From the NCBI RefSeq assembly GCF_014653945.1, contig NZ_BNAU01000001.1, forward strand, positions 124,001-188,000: 64,000 nucleotides of DNA. Reading direction: 5' to 3'. This document shows, one piece after another, positions 50,099 to 58,271 of the stretch. The translations under genes and the position numbers were made by a program. The stretch's first letter is position 1, and every line of letters starts with the position of its first letter. A model generated the notes under the pieces. That model was not told where the DNA came from. It ran no database searches and worked only from the letters and a program-made list of their open reading frames with translations. Origin of the DNA: Amycolatopsis deserti. GTDB lineage: Bacteria; Actinomycetota; Actinomycetes; Mycobacteriales; Pseudonocardiaceae.

Positions 50099-50101
50099 AC
50101 A
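50085..50101. promoter_or_regulatory. activator palindrome (copy 2)
   Basis: TGTCCA-GAACT-TGAACA, nearly identical to copy 1 (TGTCCA-GAAGT-TGGACA). It overlaps the stop of the activator gene and ends 34 bp before the ALDH start, so it may also couple autoregulation. Confidence 0.6.
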
Positions 50102-50135
50102 TCGCCGATGACTGTCGCCAGTGGACCATTGAGAC

Positions 50136-51569
50136 ATGGATTACGACACCTTGTTTATCGGCGGCGAGTGGGTCAAGCCGAGCTCGTCCCGGCGTATTGA
50201 GGTCTGTTCCGCGACGACCGAGGCCCCCATCGGGTCCGTGCCCGAGGCTCAGGAAACCGATGTCGATGCGGCGGTGACCGCAGCGCGCCGAGCATTGCCG
50301 GTGTGGGCACAGTGGTCCCCGGCAGACCGGGCGTCAGCCATGGAACGGCTCGCGACGATCCTTGAGGGCCATGCGGAGGAGATTGTCCGGCGGGTCAGCT
50401 CCCAGAACGGGATGCCGGTGGCCGTGGCCAGCCAGCTCGAAGGCGCGTTCCCGGTGGTGTTGCTGCGCTACTACGCCGGCCTCGCCCGCGACAGCGCGTT
50501 CGAGGAGACGCGGCCGGGTGTGTTCGGTGGCAACACCCTGGTGCGCAAGGAGCCCATTGGCGTGGTCGGGGCGATCGTGCCGTGGAACTTCCCGCAGACG
50601 CTGGCCGCCTTCAAGTATGCGCCGGCGCTGGCCGCCGGCTGCACGATCGTCCTGAAGCCGTCGCCGGAGACCGTGCTGGACAGCTTCCTGTTCGCCGAGG
50701 CCGTGCGCGAGGCCGGGATTCCGGCCGGTGTGGTGAACGTCGTCCCGGGTGGGCGGGAGCTGGGGGCCTACCTGGTGCAGCACCCGGGCGTCGACAAGAT
50801 CAGTTTCACCGGGTCGACCGCTGCCGGGCGGTCCATCGGCGAGACCTGTGGGCGGCTGCTGCGGCCGGTCACGCTCGAGCTGGGCGGGAAGTCCGCCGCG
50901 ATCGTGCTCGACGACGCCGAGCTGGAACTCGAGAAGATCGCCGAGCAGCTGTTCGCCGCGACACTGCTGAACAACGGGCAGACCTGTTTCCTCGGCACCC
51001 GTGTGCTGGCTCCTCGAGGTCGCTACGACGAGATCGTCGATCTCTTCACGGGTTTTGCCCGGGCGCTGAAAGTGGGCGATGCGCTCGACCCGGCGACCCA
51101 GATCGGCCCGATGGCCAGCGCCAGGCAACGTGAGCGCGTCGAGGGCTACATCGCCAAGGGGCTGGGGAGCGGTGCGCGCATCACGACCGGTGGCGGCCGT
51201 CCAGCGGATCGGGACCGGGGCTGGTTCGTGGAGCCGACCGTGTTCGCTGACGTGGACAACAACCACACGATCGCGCAGGAGGAGATCTTCGGCCCGGTGC
51301 TGGCAGTGATCCCCTACTCGGACGAGGACGAGGCCGTGCGTATCGCCAACGATTCAGACTACGGCCTTGGCGGTACGGTGTGGACCAGCGATCCCGAGCG
51401 CGGTCGCCAGGTGGCCAAGCGAGTCCAGACCGGCACCATCGGCGTCAACACTTACCTGCCGGACCCCACCGCGCCGTTCGGTGGCGTGAAGGCCAGCGGC
51501 ATCGGCCGCGAGCTCGGTCCTGAGGGACTGGCCGCCTACCAGCAACTCAAGTCGATCTACTTGGGGTAG
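50136..51569 (+). CDS. NAD-dependent aldehyde dehydrogenase
   Basis: A 477-residue aldehyde dehydrogenase: VVGAIVPWNFPQTLAAFKYA, VLKPSPETVLDS, FTGSTAAGRSIG, catalytic Glu in LELGGKSA and Cys in NNGQTCFLGTRV, and GPVLAVIPYSDEDEAV. It converts the aldehyde from the NDMA-alcohol dehydrogenase to an acid. ATG 50136. Preceded by operator copy 2 and followed after 57 bp by a hydrolase gene in the same direction. Confidence 0.9.
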   Translation: MDYDTLFIGGEWVKPSSSRRIEVCSATTEAPIGSVPEAQETDVDAAVTAARRALPVWAQWSPADRASAMERLATILEGHAEEIVRRVSSQNGMPVAVASQLEGAFPVVLLRYYAGLARDSAFEETRPGVFGGNTLVRKEPIGVVGAIVPWNFPQTLAAFKYAPALAAGCTIVLKPSPETVLDSFLFAEAVREAGIPAGVVNVVPGGRELGAYLVQHPGVDKISFTGSTAAGRSIGETCGRLLRPVTLELGGKSAAIVLDDAELELEKIAEQLFAATLLNNGQTCFLGTRVLAPRGRYDEIVDLFTGFARALKVGDALDPATQIGPMASARQRERVEGYIAKGLGSGARITTGGGRPADRDRGWFVEPTVFADVDNNHTIAQEEIFGPVLAVIPYSDEDEAVRIANDSDYGLGGTVWTSDPERGRQVAKRVQTGTIGVNTYLPDPTAPFGGVKASGIGRELGPEGLAAYQQLKSIYLG

Positions 51570-51626
51570 GCCGGCCGCGTCGTGGGGGTACCAGCACAAT
51601 CAACCCTGTTTCGGAGGAGGCGAACC

Positions 51627-52487
51627 ATGCAGAGTGGCATGTTGGACGTCGAGGGCGCGAGCCTGTACTACGAGAAGCGCGGGAGCGGGCCGGCGCTGTT
51701 GTTGATCGCCGGGGCCGGCGGCGACGCCGGCTACTTCTCGGGGCTCGCGGATGAGCTGTCCGACGCCTTCACGGTGATCACCTACGACCGGCGCGGTAAC
51801 TCCCGCAGCACGGGCCGGTTCGAGGCGCCGATGAAGATGACCGACCAGTCGAACGACGCCCGGGCGCTGATCGAGGGCCTCGCCGGTGGGAAGGCGCTGG
51901 TCTTCGGCAACAGCGGGGGTGCGATCGTCGGCCTCGATCTTGCCGCACGGCACCCGGATGTGGTGGCCGGGCTGATCGCGCACGAACCGCCGGCGCTTCG
52001 GGTACTCCCCGCCGACGACCCGTGGCGTGGGTTCTTCGATCGCATGGAAGCCCGCTACACCGAAGCCGGTCCCGCTGTCGCTGGTGCCGAGTTCGTCGCG
52101 ACCATCCGCGGCGAGGGTAGTTATGCGTGGCCGGAGGATGTGCAGAAGCGTTTCCTCGGCAATGTCGACTACTTGTTCCGCTGGGAGTGGGCGGAGTGGG
52201 CCCGATTCGAGCCGGATGAGCGAGCACTTGCGGAGGCTCCCTTCCCGATCGTGCTCGGCGCGGGGGCGGCCGATCGGGGACTCCACTACGGTCGGCCGTC
52301 CGTCGAGATCGCGTCTCGCATTGGCGTGCCGTGGGTGGAGTTTCCGGGAATCCACTTGGAGTTCCTGCCGCGGCCGAAGCTGTTCGGCGCGGCTCTGCGT
52401 GCGGTGGCGAGCCAGATGCACACGTCGAGCGAGCCGGTTCCCGAGTTGTGGAACACCGAGACGGAACTCGCAGTCACGGCCATTTGA
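51627..52487 (+). CDS. alpha/beta hydrolase
   Basis: A 286-residue hydrolase: LLIAGAGGDAGYF oxyanion loop, YDRRGNSRSTG, nucleophile elbow VFGNSGGAIVGLD (GNSGG), acid region PIVLGAGAADRG, and His in EFPGIHLEFLPRP. ATG 51627 with GGAGGAGG upstream. In the alcohol/aldehyde dehydrogenase cassette it may release the alcohol from an ester. A strong hairpin follows. Confidence 0.83.
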   Translation: MQSGMLDVEGASLYYEKRGSGPALLLIAGAGGDAGYFSGLADELSDAFTVITYDRRGNSRSTGRFEAPMKMTDQSNDARALIEGLAGGKALVFGNSGGAIVGLDLAARHPDVVAGLIAHEPPALRVLPADDPWRGFFDRMEARYTEAGPAVAGAEFVATIRGEGSYAWPEDVQKRFLGNVDYLFRWEWAEWARFEPDERALAEAPFPIVLGAGAADRGLHYGRPSVEIASRIGVPWVEFPGIHLEFLPRPKLFGAALRAVASQMHTSSEPVPELWNTETELAVTAI

Positions 52488-52490
52488 GCT

Positions 52491-52538
52491 GCGAACGCGG
52501 AGCAGCGGTCGCGTGGCGACGGGCTGCTCCGCGTTCGC
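52491..52538. terminator. long terminator hairpin
   Basis: Perfect 16-bp arms (52491-52506 and 52523-52538) with an inner GTCGC-GTG-GCGAC stem in the loop, 4 bp after the hydrolase stop. No T tract, as is common in actinomycetes. Confidence 0.8.
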
Positions 52539-52719
52539 CATTCCAGCTCGGTGAACTGGGTCAAGCAGTCCGGCTCCGCGGATCTCGTCGCGGCGGCGCT
52601 GCGCGCGGCAGTCGATGAGAGGTGGCGTCCGCCGAAGTTGAATGCGACCGATGCTGCTCCGGCGACCAGGACCGGGAAGCTCGGTCCCCGGCGGCACCGG
52701 GGAAGCGCTGGTGTTTCCG

Positions 52720-52976
52720 GCGCTCTCTCCCGCGAGAGCGGCGATCTCGCGACGGCCCGGGACCTGTACTACCGCCTGCACCCACCGGGCGACCTGCTGT
52801 TCGGCGAGATCAACGAGGCCCCGCCGCGAGAGGCGCTCCAGCAGCGGGGCCTCATCCAGTCCGGCTCCGTGCGCCAGCCGCTGGTCCCGCTCGCCGAAGA
52901 CGGTCAGGTCGAGGTCGAGAAGCGGCTCGCCGCCGGTGCGGAGCTGCTGCCGCTCGTGGCCTCACGCTTGACGTGA
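52720..52976 (+). pseudogene. DapA-family aldolase 3' fragment
   Basis: The frame ATARDLYYRLHPPGDLLFGE, then APPREALQQRGLIQSG and RQPLVPLAEDGQVEVEKRL matches the C-terminal end of dihydrodipicolinate synthase/N-acetylneuraminate lyase family proteins. The TIM barrel with the catalytic Lys is missing. A remnant at the edge between two cassettes. The 52539-52719 stretch holds only faint protein-like scraps. Confidence 0.55.
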
Positions 52977-53000
52977 CCCAGTTCACCCACCTATCGTCCA

Positions 53001-53037
53001 AAACCGCTATACGGTTTTCGAAACCGCAGAACGGTGT
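53001..53037. promoter_or_regulatory. tandem IclR-type operator
   Basis: AAACCG-N5-CGGTTT at 53001-53017 and AAACCG-N5-CGGTGT at 53021-53037, starts 20 bp apart. The two also form an inner CGGTTT-TCG-AAACCG palindrome. It ends 12 bp before the IclR start, so it covers the promoter or leader of the whole operon. Confidence 0.7.
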
Positions 53038-53049
53038 GTTGGAGGATGG

Positions 53050-53823
53050 ATGGCTGAGCCGGGGGTGCGCGTGCTGGGGCGCGCGTGCGACGTTCTTGAT
53101 TGCTTCACCGAGGCCGAGCCTCGGCTGGGGGTGGCGGACCTTCGCGCCCGCACGGGACTGCCCGCGACGACCGTTGCGCGGATCGTGTCCACCCTGCTCC
53201 AGGAGGGGCTGCTCGTCCGGGAGGGCGACACCTACCGCGTCGGTCTGCGGGTGCTCGTCTGGAGCGCCCCGGCGCGCTCGGGGTCGAGCCTGCTCGGCGT
53301 CGCGCGGCCGTTCGTCGAGCAGTTGCGTGACGTGACGGGGGAGAGCGCCGGGCTCTACGTGCGCCAGGGCGCCACCCGCGTCCTGGTGGAGACCGCGTCG
53401 TCCCACCACTCCGTCATCTACCGCGGCTACGTCGGCCAAGTGCTCCCACTGCACGCCGGCGCGGCCGGCAAGTGCTTCATGGCCTTCGACGAAGACGCCC
53501 TCGGGGCCGCGGTCGACGCCGGTCTCGAGCGCTACACCGACTCGACCGTCGTCACGCGCGCAGAGCTGGACCGCCAGCTGGGTCAGGTGCGCGACCGCGG
53601 CTGGGCCTTCACCGAGAGCGAGCGCGAGGTGGGCCTGAACTCCGTCGCCGCCCCGGTGATGGGGTTCGGTGGACGGCCGGAGGCGGCCCTGGCGATCGGT
53701 GGCCCCTCGATCCGGCTCGACCGTGCGGAGGCCGACCGCGTCGGCCCGATCGTCGCCGCCACCGCGCGGGCCATCTCCGCGCGCATGGGGCACGTTCCGG
53801 CCGAGGAGCGCGCCGATGTCTGA
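53050..53823 (+). CDS. IclR-family regulator
   Basis: A 257-residue IclR protein: winged helix at residues 5-70 (VLGRACDVLDCFTEAEPRLG, LRARTGLPATTVARIVSTLL) and an effector domain with LPLHAGAAGKCFMAF and GLNSVAAPVMGFGG. ATG 53050 with TTGGAGGATGG upstream. First gene of a transcription unit whose next gene overlaps it by 8 bp, so it is co-expressed with the operon it controls. Confidence 0.88.
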   Translation: MAEPGVRVLGRACDVLDCFTEAEPRLGVADLRARTGLPATTVARIVSTLLQEGLLVREGDTYRVGLRVLVWSAPARSGSSLLGVARPFVEQLRDVTGESAGLYVRQGATRVLVETASSHHSVIYRGYVGQVLPLHAGAAGKCFMAFDEDALGAAVDAGLERYTDSTVVTRAELDRQLGQVRDRGWAFTESEREVGLNSVAAPVMGFGGRPEAALAIGGPSIRLDRAEADRVGPIVAATARAISARMGHVPAEERADV

Positions 53824-54673
53824 CGCCACCGTCCTGTCCGGACTCCTGCGCCGAGAACGGCTGCTCGTCGCACCCGGGGTCTACGACGGACTTTCCGCCG
53901 CGGTCGTCGCGCGTGCGGGCGCCGAGGCGGCCTACGTCTCCGGCGCGGCCGTCTCCGCCGCCGAAGGTCTGCCCGACATCGGGCTCACCACCGTCACCGA
54001 GATGGCCCGCGCGATCGCCGTCGCCCGGCGGCACCTCGACGTCCCGGTCATCGCCGACGCCGACACCGGCTTCGGCGACGAGACCAACACCTTCCGCACC
54101 GTGCGCACCTACGAGGACGCCGGTGCGGCGGCCGTGCAGCTCGAAGACCAGGTGTTCCCCAAGCGGTGCGGCCACCTCGACGACAAGTCCCTCATCCCCG
54201 TCGAGGAGTTCGCCGTCAAGATCGAGGCGGCGGTCGCGGCCCGCCGACGGGGAACCCTGATCGTGGCCCGCACCGACGCGATCGCCGTCGAGGGTTTCGA
54301 CGCCGCGATCGACCGGGCCAAGGCCTACGCCGCGGCCGGCGCCGACGTGCTCTTCGTCGAGGCTCCGCAGACCCTCGACCAGGTCGCGGCCATCCCGTCC
54401 GCGGTCGGCGTCCCCGTCATCTTCAACGTGGTCCCCGGCGGCAAGTCGCCCGAAGTGTCGCGGGAGCAGCTGGAGCAGTTCGGCTACGCCGGCGCGATCC
54501 TGCCCGCCGCCACGGTCGGCGCCGCCTTCGCCGCCATGACCAAAGCCCTGTCCGAAATCGCCGGTGGCAGCCTGGTCTCCGGCCCCGTCACCGGACCGCG
54601 CGCCCTGTTCGAAGCCGTCGGCCTCGACGAATGGGCCGCCCGGCGCGCACGAAAAGAGCCCGCCCGTGCCTGA
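53816..54673 (+). CDS. isocitrate lyase/PEP mutase-family lyase
   Basis: A 285-residue member of the PEP mutase/isocitrate lyase superfamily. It has APGVYDGLSAAVVARAGAEA, VIADADTGFGDETN (metal Asp residues), the lid motif FPKRCGHLDDK, and LIVARTDAIAVEGFDAAIDR. KRCGH marks lyases: methylisocitrate lyase, 2,3-dimethylmalate lyase and relatives that split a 2-hydroxy acid to pyruvate or glyoxylate plus a carboxylate. Followed by a two-subunit aconitase-type hydratase with overlapping ends, the same pair seen for dimethylmaleate hydratase and 2,3-dimethylmalate lyase in anaerobic nicotinate breakdown. The actual substrate is not shown. Confidence 0.85.
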   Translation: MSDATVLSGLLRRERLLVAPGVYDGLSAAVVARAGAEAAYVSGAAVSAAEGLPDIGLTTVTEMARAIAVARRHLDVPVIADADTGFGDETNTFRTVRTYEDAGAAAVQLEDQVFPKRCGHLDDKSLIPVEEFAVKIEAAVAARRRGTLIVARTDAIAVEGFDAAIDRAKAYAAAGADVLFVEAPQTLDQVAAIPSAVGVPVIFNVVPGGKSPEVSREQLEQFGYAGAILPAATVGAAFAAMTKALSEIAGGSLVSGPVTGPRALFEAVGLDEWAARRARKEPARA

Positions 54674-55928
54674 CACCATCATCGAGCGGATCCTCGCCCG
54701 CGCCGCGGGACTCGACACCGTCCAACCCGGACAGATCGTCACCTGCGACGTCGACATGACCGTGGTGATCGACGTCCAGTTCGCCCACGACCGCCTCGCC
54801 GACGTCCGCGCCGTCCACGACCCGGACAAGGTCGCCGTCGTCCTCGACCACGCCGTCCCGGCGCCCACCCCGCGCGACGCCGGCCACGGCGCCAAGGCGC
54901 GCGCGTTCGTCGCCAAGCACGGCATCGACCGGTTCTACGACATCGGCCGCCACGGCATCGTCCACCAGGTCATCGCCGAACAGGGCCTGGTGCTGCCGGG
55001 CACCGTCGTGTGCTGCACCGACTCCCACACCTGCGCCGGCGGTGCGCTGAACTCGGCCGCGCGCGGACTCGGGCCGCTGGAGATCCTGCAGATGCTGTGC
55101 ACCGGCCGGACCTGGTACCGCGTGCCGCCGACGATCCGCTACGAGCTCACCGGCGCGAAACCGGCCCACATCAACGGCAAGGACATCTTCCTGACGATCT
55201 CCGGCCGCTACGGCGACGCCACCGACCACGCGCTGGAGTTCGGCGGCCCCGGCCTGGCGTCGGTGCCGATGTCCGACCGGCGGACCATCGCCACGCAGGG
55301 CGCGGAGATCGGCGCCGACTTCACGCTGTTCCCGTGCGACGCGCTCACTGAGGAGTTCCTGGCCGACGTGGCTCCCGGCGCGGCCTACACCCGCAGCGAT
55401 CCGGACCCGGACGCCGTCTACGCTGACGTGCGCACCCTCGACCTCGGCGCCGTCGAGCCGATGGTGGCCCTGCCAGGCACCGTCATCAACAACGCGGTGC
55501 CGTTGTCCGGCCTCGACCGCACGCGCATCGACCAGGCGTTCATCGGGTCCTGCGCCAACGGGCAGCTCGCGGACCTGGAGGTCGCGGCCCGCGTCGTCGA
55601 AGGCCGCAAGGTCGCGCCGGGCGTGCGGCTCATCGTCACCCCGGCCTCCCAGCAGGTCTACCTGGAGGCGGTCCGGCGCGGCTACGTCAGCACCCTCGTC
55701 GAAGCCGGCGCCGTGGTCACCAACTCCACCTGCGGCGCGTGCTTCGGCTACCACATGGGCGTGCTCGCGCCGGGCGAAGTGTGCGTCACCTCCAGCACCC
55801 GCAACTTCCGCGGCCGCATGGGCAGCACCGAGGCGCAGGTCTACATGGCCTCGCCCGCCACTGTCGCGGCGTCCGCGCTCACCGGCTACATCGCCGGGCC
55901 GGACCAGGTCGCGGAGGTGGCGGCGTGA
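54666..55928 (+). CDS. aconitase-family hydratase, large subunit (LeuC/DmdA-like)
   Basis: A 420-residue [4Fe-4S] hydratase large subunit. Cluster cysteines are in FIGSCANGQL and STCGACFGYH (the third serves with the first two). Also seen are DHAVPAPTPRDAGHGAKARA, CCTDSHTCAGGALNSAARG and SSTRNFRGRMGS (substrate Arg). The family covers isopropylmalate, homoaconitate, 2,3-dimethylmaleate and citraconate hydratases. GTG 54666 overlaps the lyase stop. Without leuB or leuA nearby, leucine synthesis is unlikely; a catabolic role with the lyase is preferred. Confidence 0.88.
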   Translation: MPDTIIERILARAAGLDTVQPGQIVTCDVDMTVVIDVQFAHDRLADVRAVHDPDKVAVVLDHAVPAPTPRDAGHGAKARAFVAKHGIDRFYDIGRHGIVHQVIAEQGLVLPGTVVCCTDSHTCAGGALNSAARGLGPLEILQMLCTGRTWYRVPPTIRYELTGAKPAHINGKDIFLTISGRYGDATDHALEFGGPGLASVPMSDRRTIATQGAEIGADFTLFPCDALTEEFLADVAPGAAYTRSDPDPDAVYADVRTLDLGAVEPMVALPGTVINNAVPLSGLDRTRIDQAFIGSCANGQLADLEVAARVVEGRKVAPGVRLIVTPASQQVYLEAVRRGYVSTLVEAGAVVTNSTCGACFGYHMGVLAPGEVCVTSSTRNFRGRMGSTEAQVYMASPATVAASALTGYIAGPDQVAEVAA

Positions 55929-56458
55929 CCTCACCGCTGCGTGTCCGGGGCAGGGCTTGGGTCTTCGGCGACGAGATCAACACCGACGACATGTACCCGG
56001 GGTTCGCGATGAAGCTGCCCGTCGAAGAAGCGGCGCAGCACATGTTCGACGCCACCCGGCCCGGCTGGCCCAAGCTCGTCGAGGCGGGTGACATCGTGGT
56101 CGCGGGGCGCAACTTCGGTCTCGGATCGAGCCGCGCGTGCGCCGAGCTGTTCGTCCACTTGGGAATCTCGTGCCTGGTGGCCGAGCAGTACAACTCCCTG
56201 TTCCACCGCAACGCCCTCAACTACGGGCTCCCGGCGCTCACCGTGCCGGCCGCGCGCACGCTCATCGACGAGGGTGACGTCCTCGCGATCGACGCCGTGG
56301 CGGGTGTGCTGCGCAACGAGACGCGGGGGACCGAGCATCCCATCGAACCCCTGCCAGCCTTCGTCGTCGAGCTCATCGAAGGTGGCGGGCTGATCAACCG
56401 CCTGGAAGCCGGAGGCTTCCTGGATCGCAACGACGCGACCACAGGAGGAAAACCATGA
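55925..56458 (+). CDS. aconitase-family hydratase, small subunit (LeuD/DmdB-like)
   Basis: A 177-residue swivel-domain subunit: VFGDEINTDDMYPGFAMKLP, VVAGRNFGLGSSRACAELFV and YNSLFHRNALNYGLPALTV match LeuD-type small subunits. GTG 55925 overlaps the large subunit stop by 4 bp and its own stop overlaps the next ATG (ATGA), so the two subunits and the transport gene are tightly coupled. Confidence 0.88.
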   Translation: MTSPLRVRGRAWVFGDEINTDDMYPGFAMKLPVEEAAQHMFDATRPGWPKLVEAGDIVVAGRNFGLGSSRACAELFVHLGISCLVAEQYNSLFHRNALNYGLPALTVPAARTLIDEGDVLAIDAVAGVLRNETRGTEHPIEPLPAFVVELIEGGGLINRLEAGGFLDRNDATTGGKP

Positions 56459-57456
56459 AGCGCAGGACAGCTCTGATCGCCGGCGCGGCCGCGGCCGCAC
56501 TGGTGCTGAGCGCGTGTGGAAGCGGTGGCGACGCGGCGGGGGTGACCTCGTTCGACATCGCGGTCAGCAACGCCTCCGAGCCCTACTCGATCCCCTGGCT
56601 GGTCGGCAAGGACCAGGGTTTCTTCACCAAGCGGGGGGTGACCATCGGCGAGATCGTGCCGGGCAAGGGCGGCGGCACCACCGTCCGCAATATGCTCAGC
56701 GGAGACCTGCCCATGGCCGACGTCGGCTTCACCTCGGTGCTGGAGTCCAGCGAGGCCGGCACCCCGCTGACCGTCGTGGCCGGCGCGACGCAGAGCGTCT
56801 ACGGCCTCGACTTCTACACCGTGGCCAGCAACACGCGGGTGCAGACCATCAACGACGTTCGCAAGTGGGCCTACACCAACCCGCAGTCGGTCACCCAGGC
56901 CCTGTCCTACATCCTGCCCAAGGTCGCGGGCGCCCCCCAGGACATCGAGCGGATCTCCTCCGGCGGTGCCGGCGAGGGAGTCGCGCTCCTGGAGGCCGGC
57001 TCCGTCGACGTCGCCGTGGTCCCGCCGTCGGTGGTGGCGAAGACCGGCAAGTTCCGGCTGGTCGTCTCCAGCGCCGACTACCTGAAGAAGTTCCAGCAGA
57101 GCGTGATCACCACGACCCCGGAGTTCGCCGAGCGCAACCCCGACACCGTCAAGGCCGTGGTCGCCGGTTACGCCGAGGCCGTCGACTTCATCCGCGCCAA
57201 TCCCGCCAAGGCCGCCCAGCTCTACGCCGACTACATCGACATCGACGTCGCCGCGGCGACCACCATCGTCGAAAAGGCCGTCAGCTACGACAACTGGGGC
57301 GCCGGCTTCGACGCCGAAGCGATCCAGCAGGCCGTCGACGCCCAGCGCCTCGCCATGAACCGCACCGACCTGAAGTTCTGCGACCTGTTCCAGAAGACCT
57401 ACCTGCCCGCGAACGTGCCCGCCACGCTCCCGGCCGAATGCGAGGGCACCCGGTGA
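56455..57456 (+). CDS. ABC transporter substrate-binding lipoprotein (SsuA/TauA-like)
   Basis: A 333-residue exported lipoprotein. The signal peptide ends in the lipobox LSAC with Cys21 as lipid anchor, followed by a Gly/Ser linker. The mature part is of the NMT1/THI5-like group of nitrate, sulfonate and taurine transporters: IPWLVGKDQGFFTKRGVTIG, GGGTTVRNMLSGDLPMADVG and TVKAVVAGYAEAVDFIRANP. It captures the operon's substrate outside the membrane. Confidence 0.88.
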   Translation: MKRRTALIAGAAAAALVLSACGSGGDAAGVTSFDIAVSNASEPYSIPWLVGKDQGFFTKRGVTIGEIVPGKGGGTTVRNMLSGDLPMADVGFTSVLESSEAGTPLTVVAGATQSVYGLDFYTVASNTRVQTINDVRKWAYTNPQSVTQALSYILPKVAGAPQDIERISSGGAGEGVALLEAGSVDVAVVPPSVVAKTGKFRLVVSSADYLKKFQQSVITTTPEFAERNPDTVKAVVAGYAEAVDFIRANPAKAAQLYADYIDIDVAAATTIVEKAVSYDNWGAGFDAEAIQQAVDAQRLAMNRTDLKFCDLFQKTYLPANVPATLPAECEGTR

Positions 57457-58271
57457 ACACCCAGACGCAGGCGCAGCGCGGCACCGCGTCCACCACGACC
57501 ACGCCGATCGTGCGGGTCGAGGGTGTGGAGCAGCACTTCGGTCCCGTCCACGCGCTCGGCCCCGTCGACCTCACCATCGGACGCGGCGAATTCGTGTCCA
57601 TCGTCGGGCCCAGCGGGTGCGGCAAATCGACCCTGCTCGAGATCATCGGCGCCCTCCAGGACCCGGCCCGCGGCCGTGTCGAGGTGGACGGCGCGCCACT
57701 GACCGGCCCGCGCCGGCGCACGGCGATCGTGTTCCAGGAGTCGGCGACCCTGCCGTGGCGCACCGTCGTCGACAACGTCGCCTTCGCGCTGGAGGTGCGC
57801 GGCGTCGGACGCAAGGAACGACGGGAACGGGCCAGGGAACTCGTCGAGGTCGTCGGGCTCGGCGGCTTCGAGAACCACTACCCGGCGCAGCTGTCGGGCG
57901 GGATGCGGCAACGCGTCGCCATGGCCCGCGCGATGTCCATGGACCCGGACCTCATCCTCGCCGACGAGCCGTTCGGCGCGCTCGACGAGCAGACCCGCAT
58001 GCTGATGGCCGAGGAACTCCTCCGCGTCGTCGAAACCATCGGGTGCGGCGTCCTGTTCATCACCCACAGCATCCAGGAAGCAGTGCTGCTGTCGGACCGC
58101 GTGCTGGTGATGGGCCGCCGCCCCGGCACGTTCATCGACGAAGTCCCCGTCGACCTGCCCCGGCCGCGCGCGCACGCCGCGCTGGCCGAACCGGCGGCGA
58201 CGGCGGCCCAGGAGCGGATCTGGGCGCAGATCCGCACCGAGGCCGAGGTCGCGATGAGGAGCGAGCGATGA
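57453..58271 (+). CDS. ABC transporter ATP-binding protein (SsuB/TauB-like)
   Basis: A 272-residue ABC ATPase: Walker A GPSGCGKST, Q-loop VFQESATLPW, signature LSGGMRQRV, Walker B LILADEPFGALDE, H-loop THSIQEAV. The VFQxxxLLPW-like Q-loop is characteristic of the nitrate/sulfonate/taurine group. GTG overlaps the binding-protein stop. It energises the two permeases that follow. Confidence 0.92.
   Translation: MNTQTQAQRGTASTTTTPIVRVEGVEQHFGPVHALGPVDLTIGRGEFVSIVGPSGCGKSTLLEIIGALQDPARGRVEVDGAPLTGPRRRTAIVFQESATLPWRTVVDNVAFALEVRGVGRKERRERARELVEVVGLGGFENHYPAQLSGGMRQRVAMARAMSMDPDLILADEPFGALDEQTRMLMAEELLRVVETIGCGVLFITHSIQEAVLLSDRVLVMGRRPGTFIDEVPVDLPRPRAHAALAEPAATAAQERIWAQIRTEAEVAMRSER

Noticed and set aside
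53816-54673. prpB of the methylcitrate cycle
   Set aside because: No methylcitrate synthase is present and the hydratase type differs; methylisocitrate lyase remains possible but is not the best reading.
54588-55934. A 448-codon minus-strand frame opposite the hydratase large subunit
   Set aside because: No motifs; antisense shadow of a gene with intact Fe-S cysteines.
54666-56458. leuCD for leucine biosynthesis
   Set aside because: Overlapping neighbours are a lyase and an ABC importer; no leuA or leuB is near. The enzyme class is kept but the catabolic reading is preferred.
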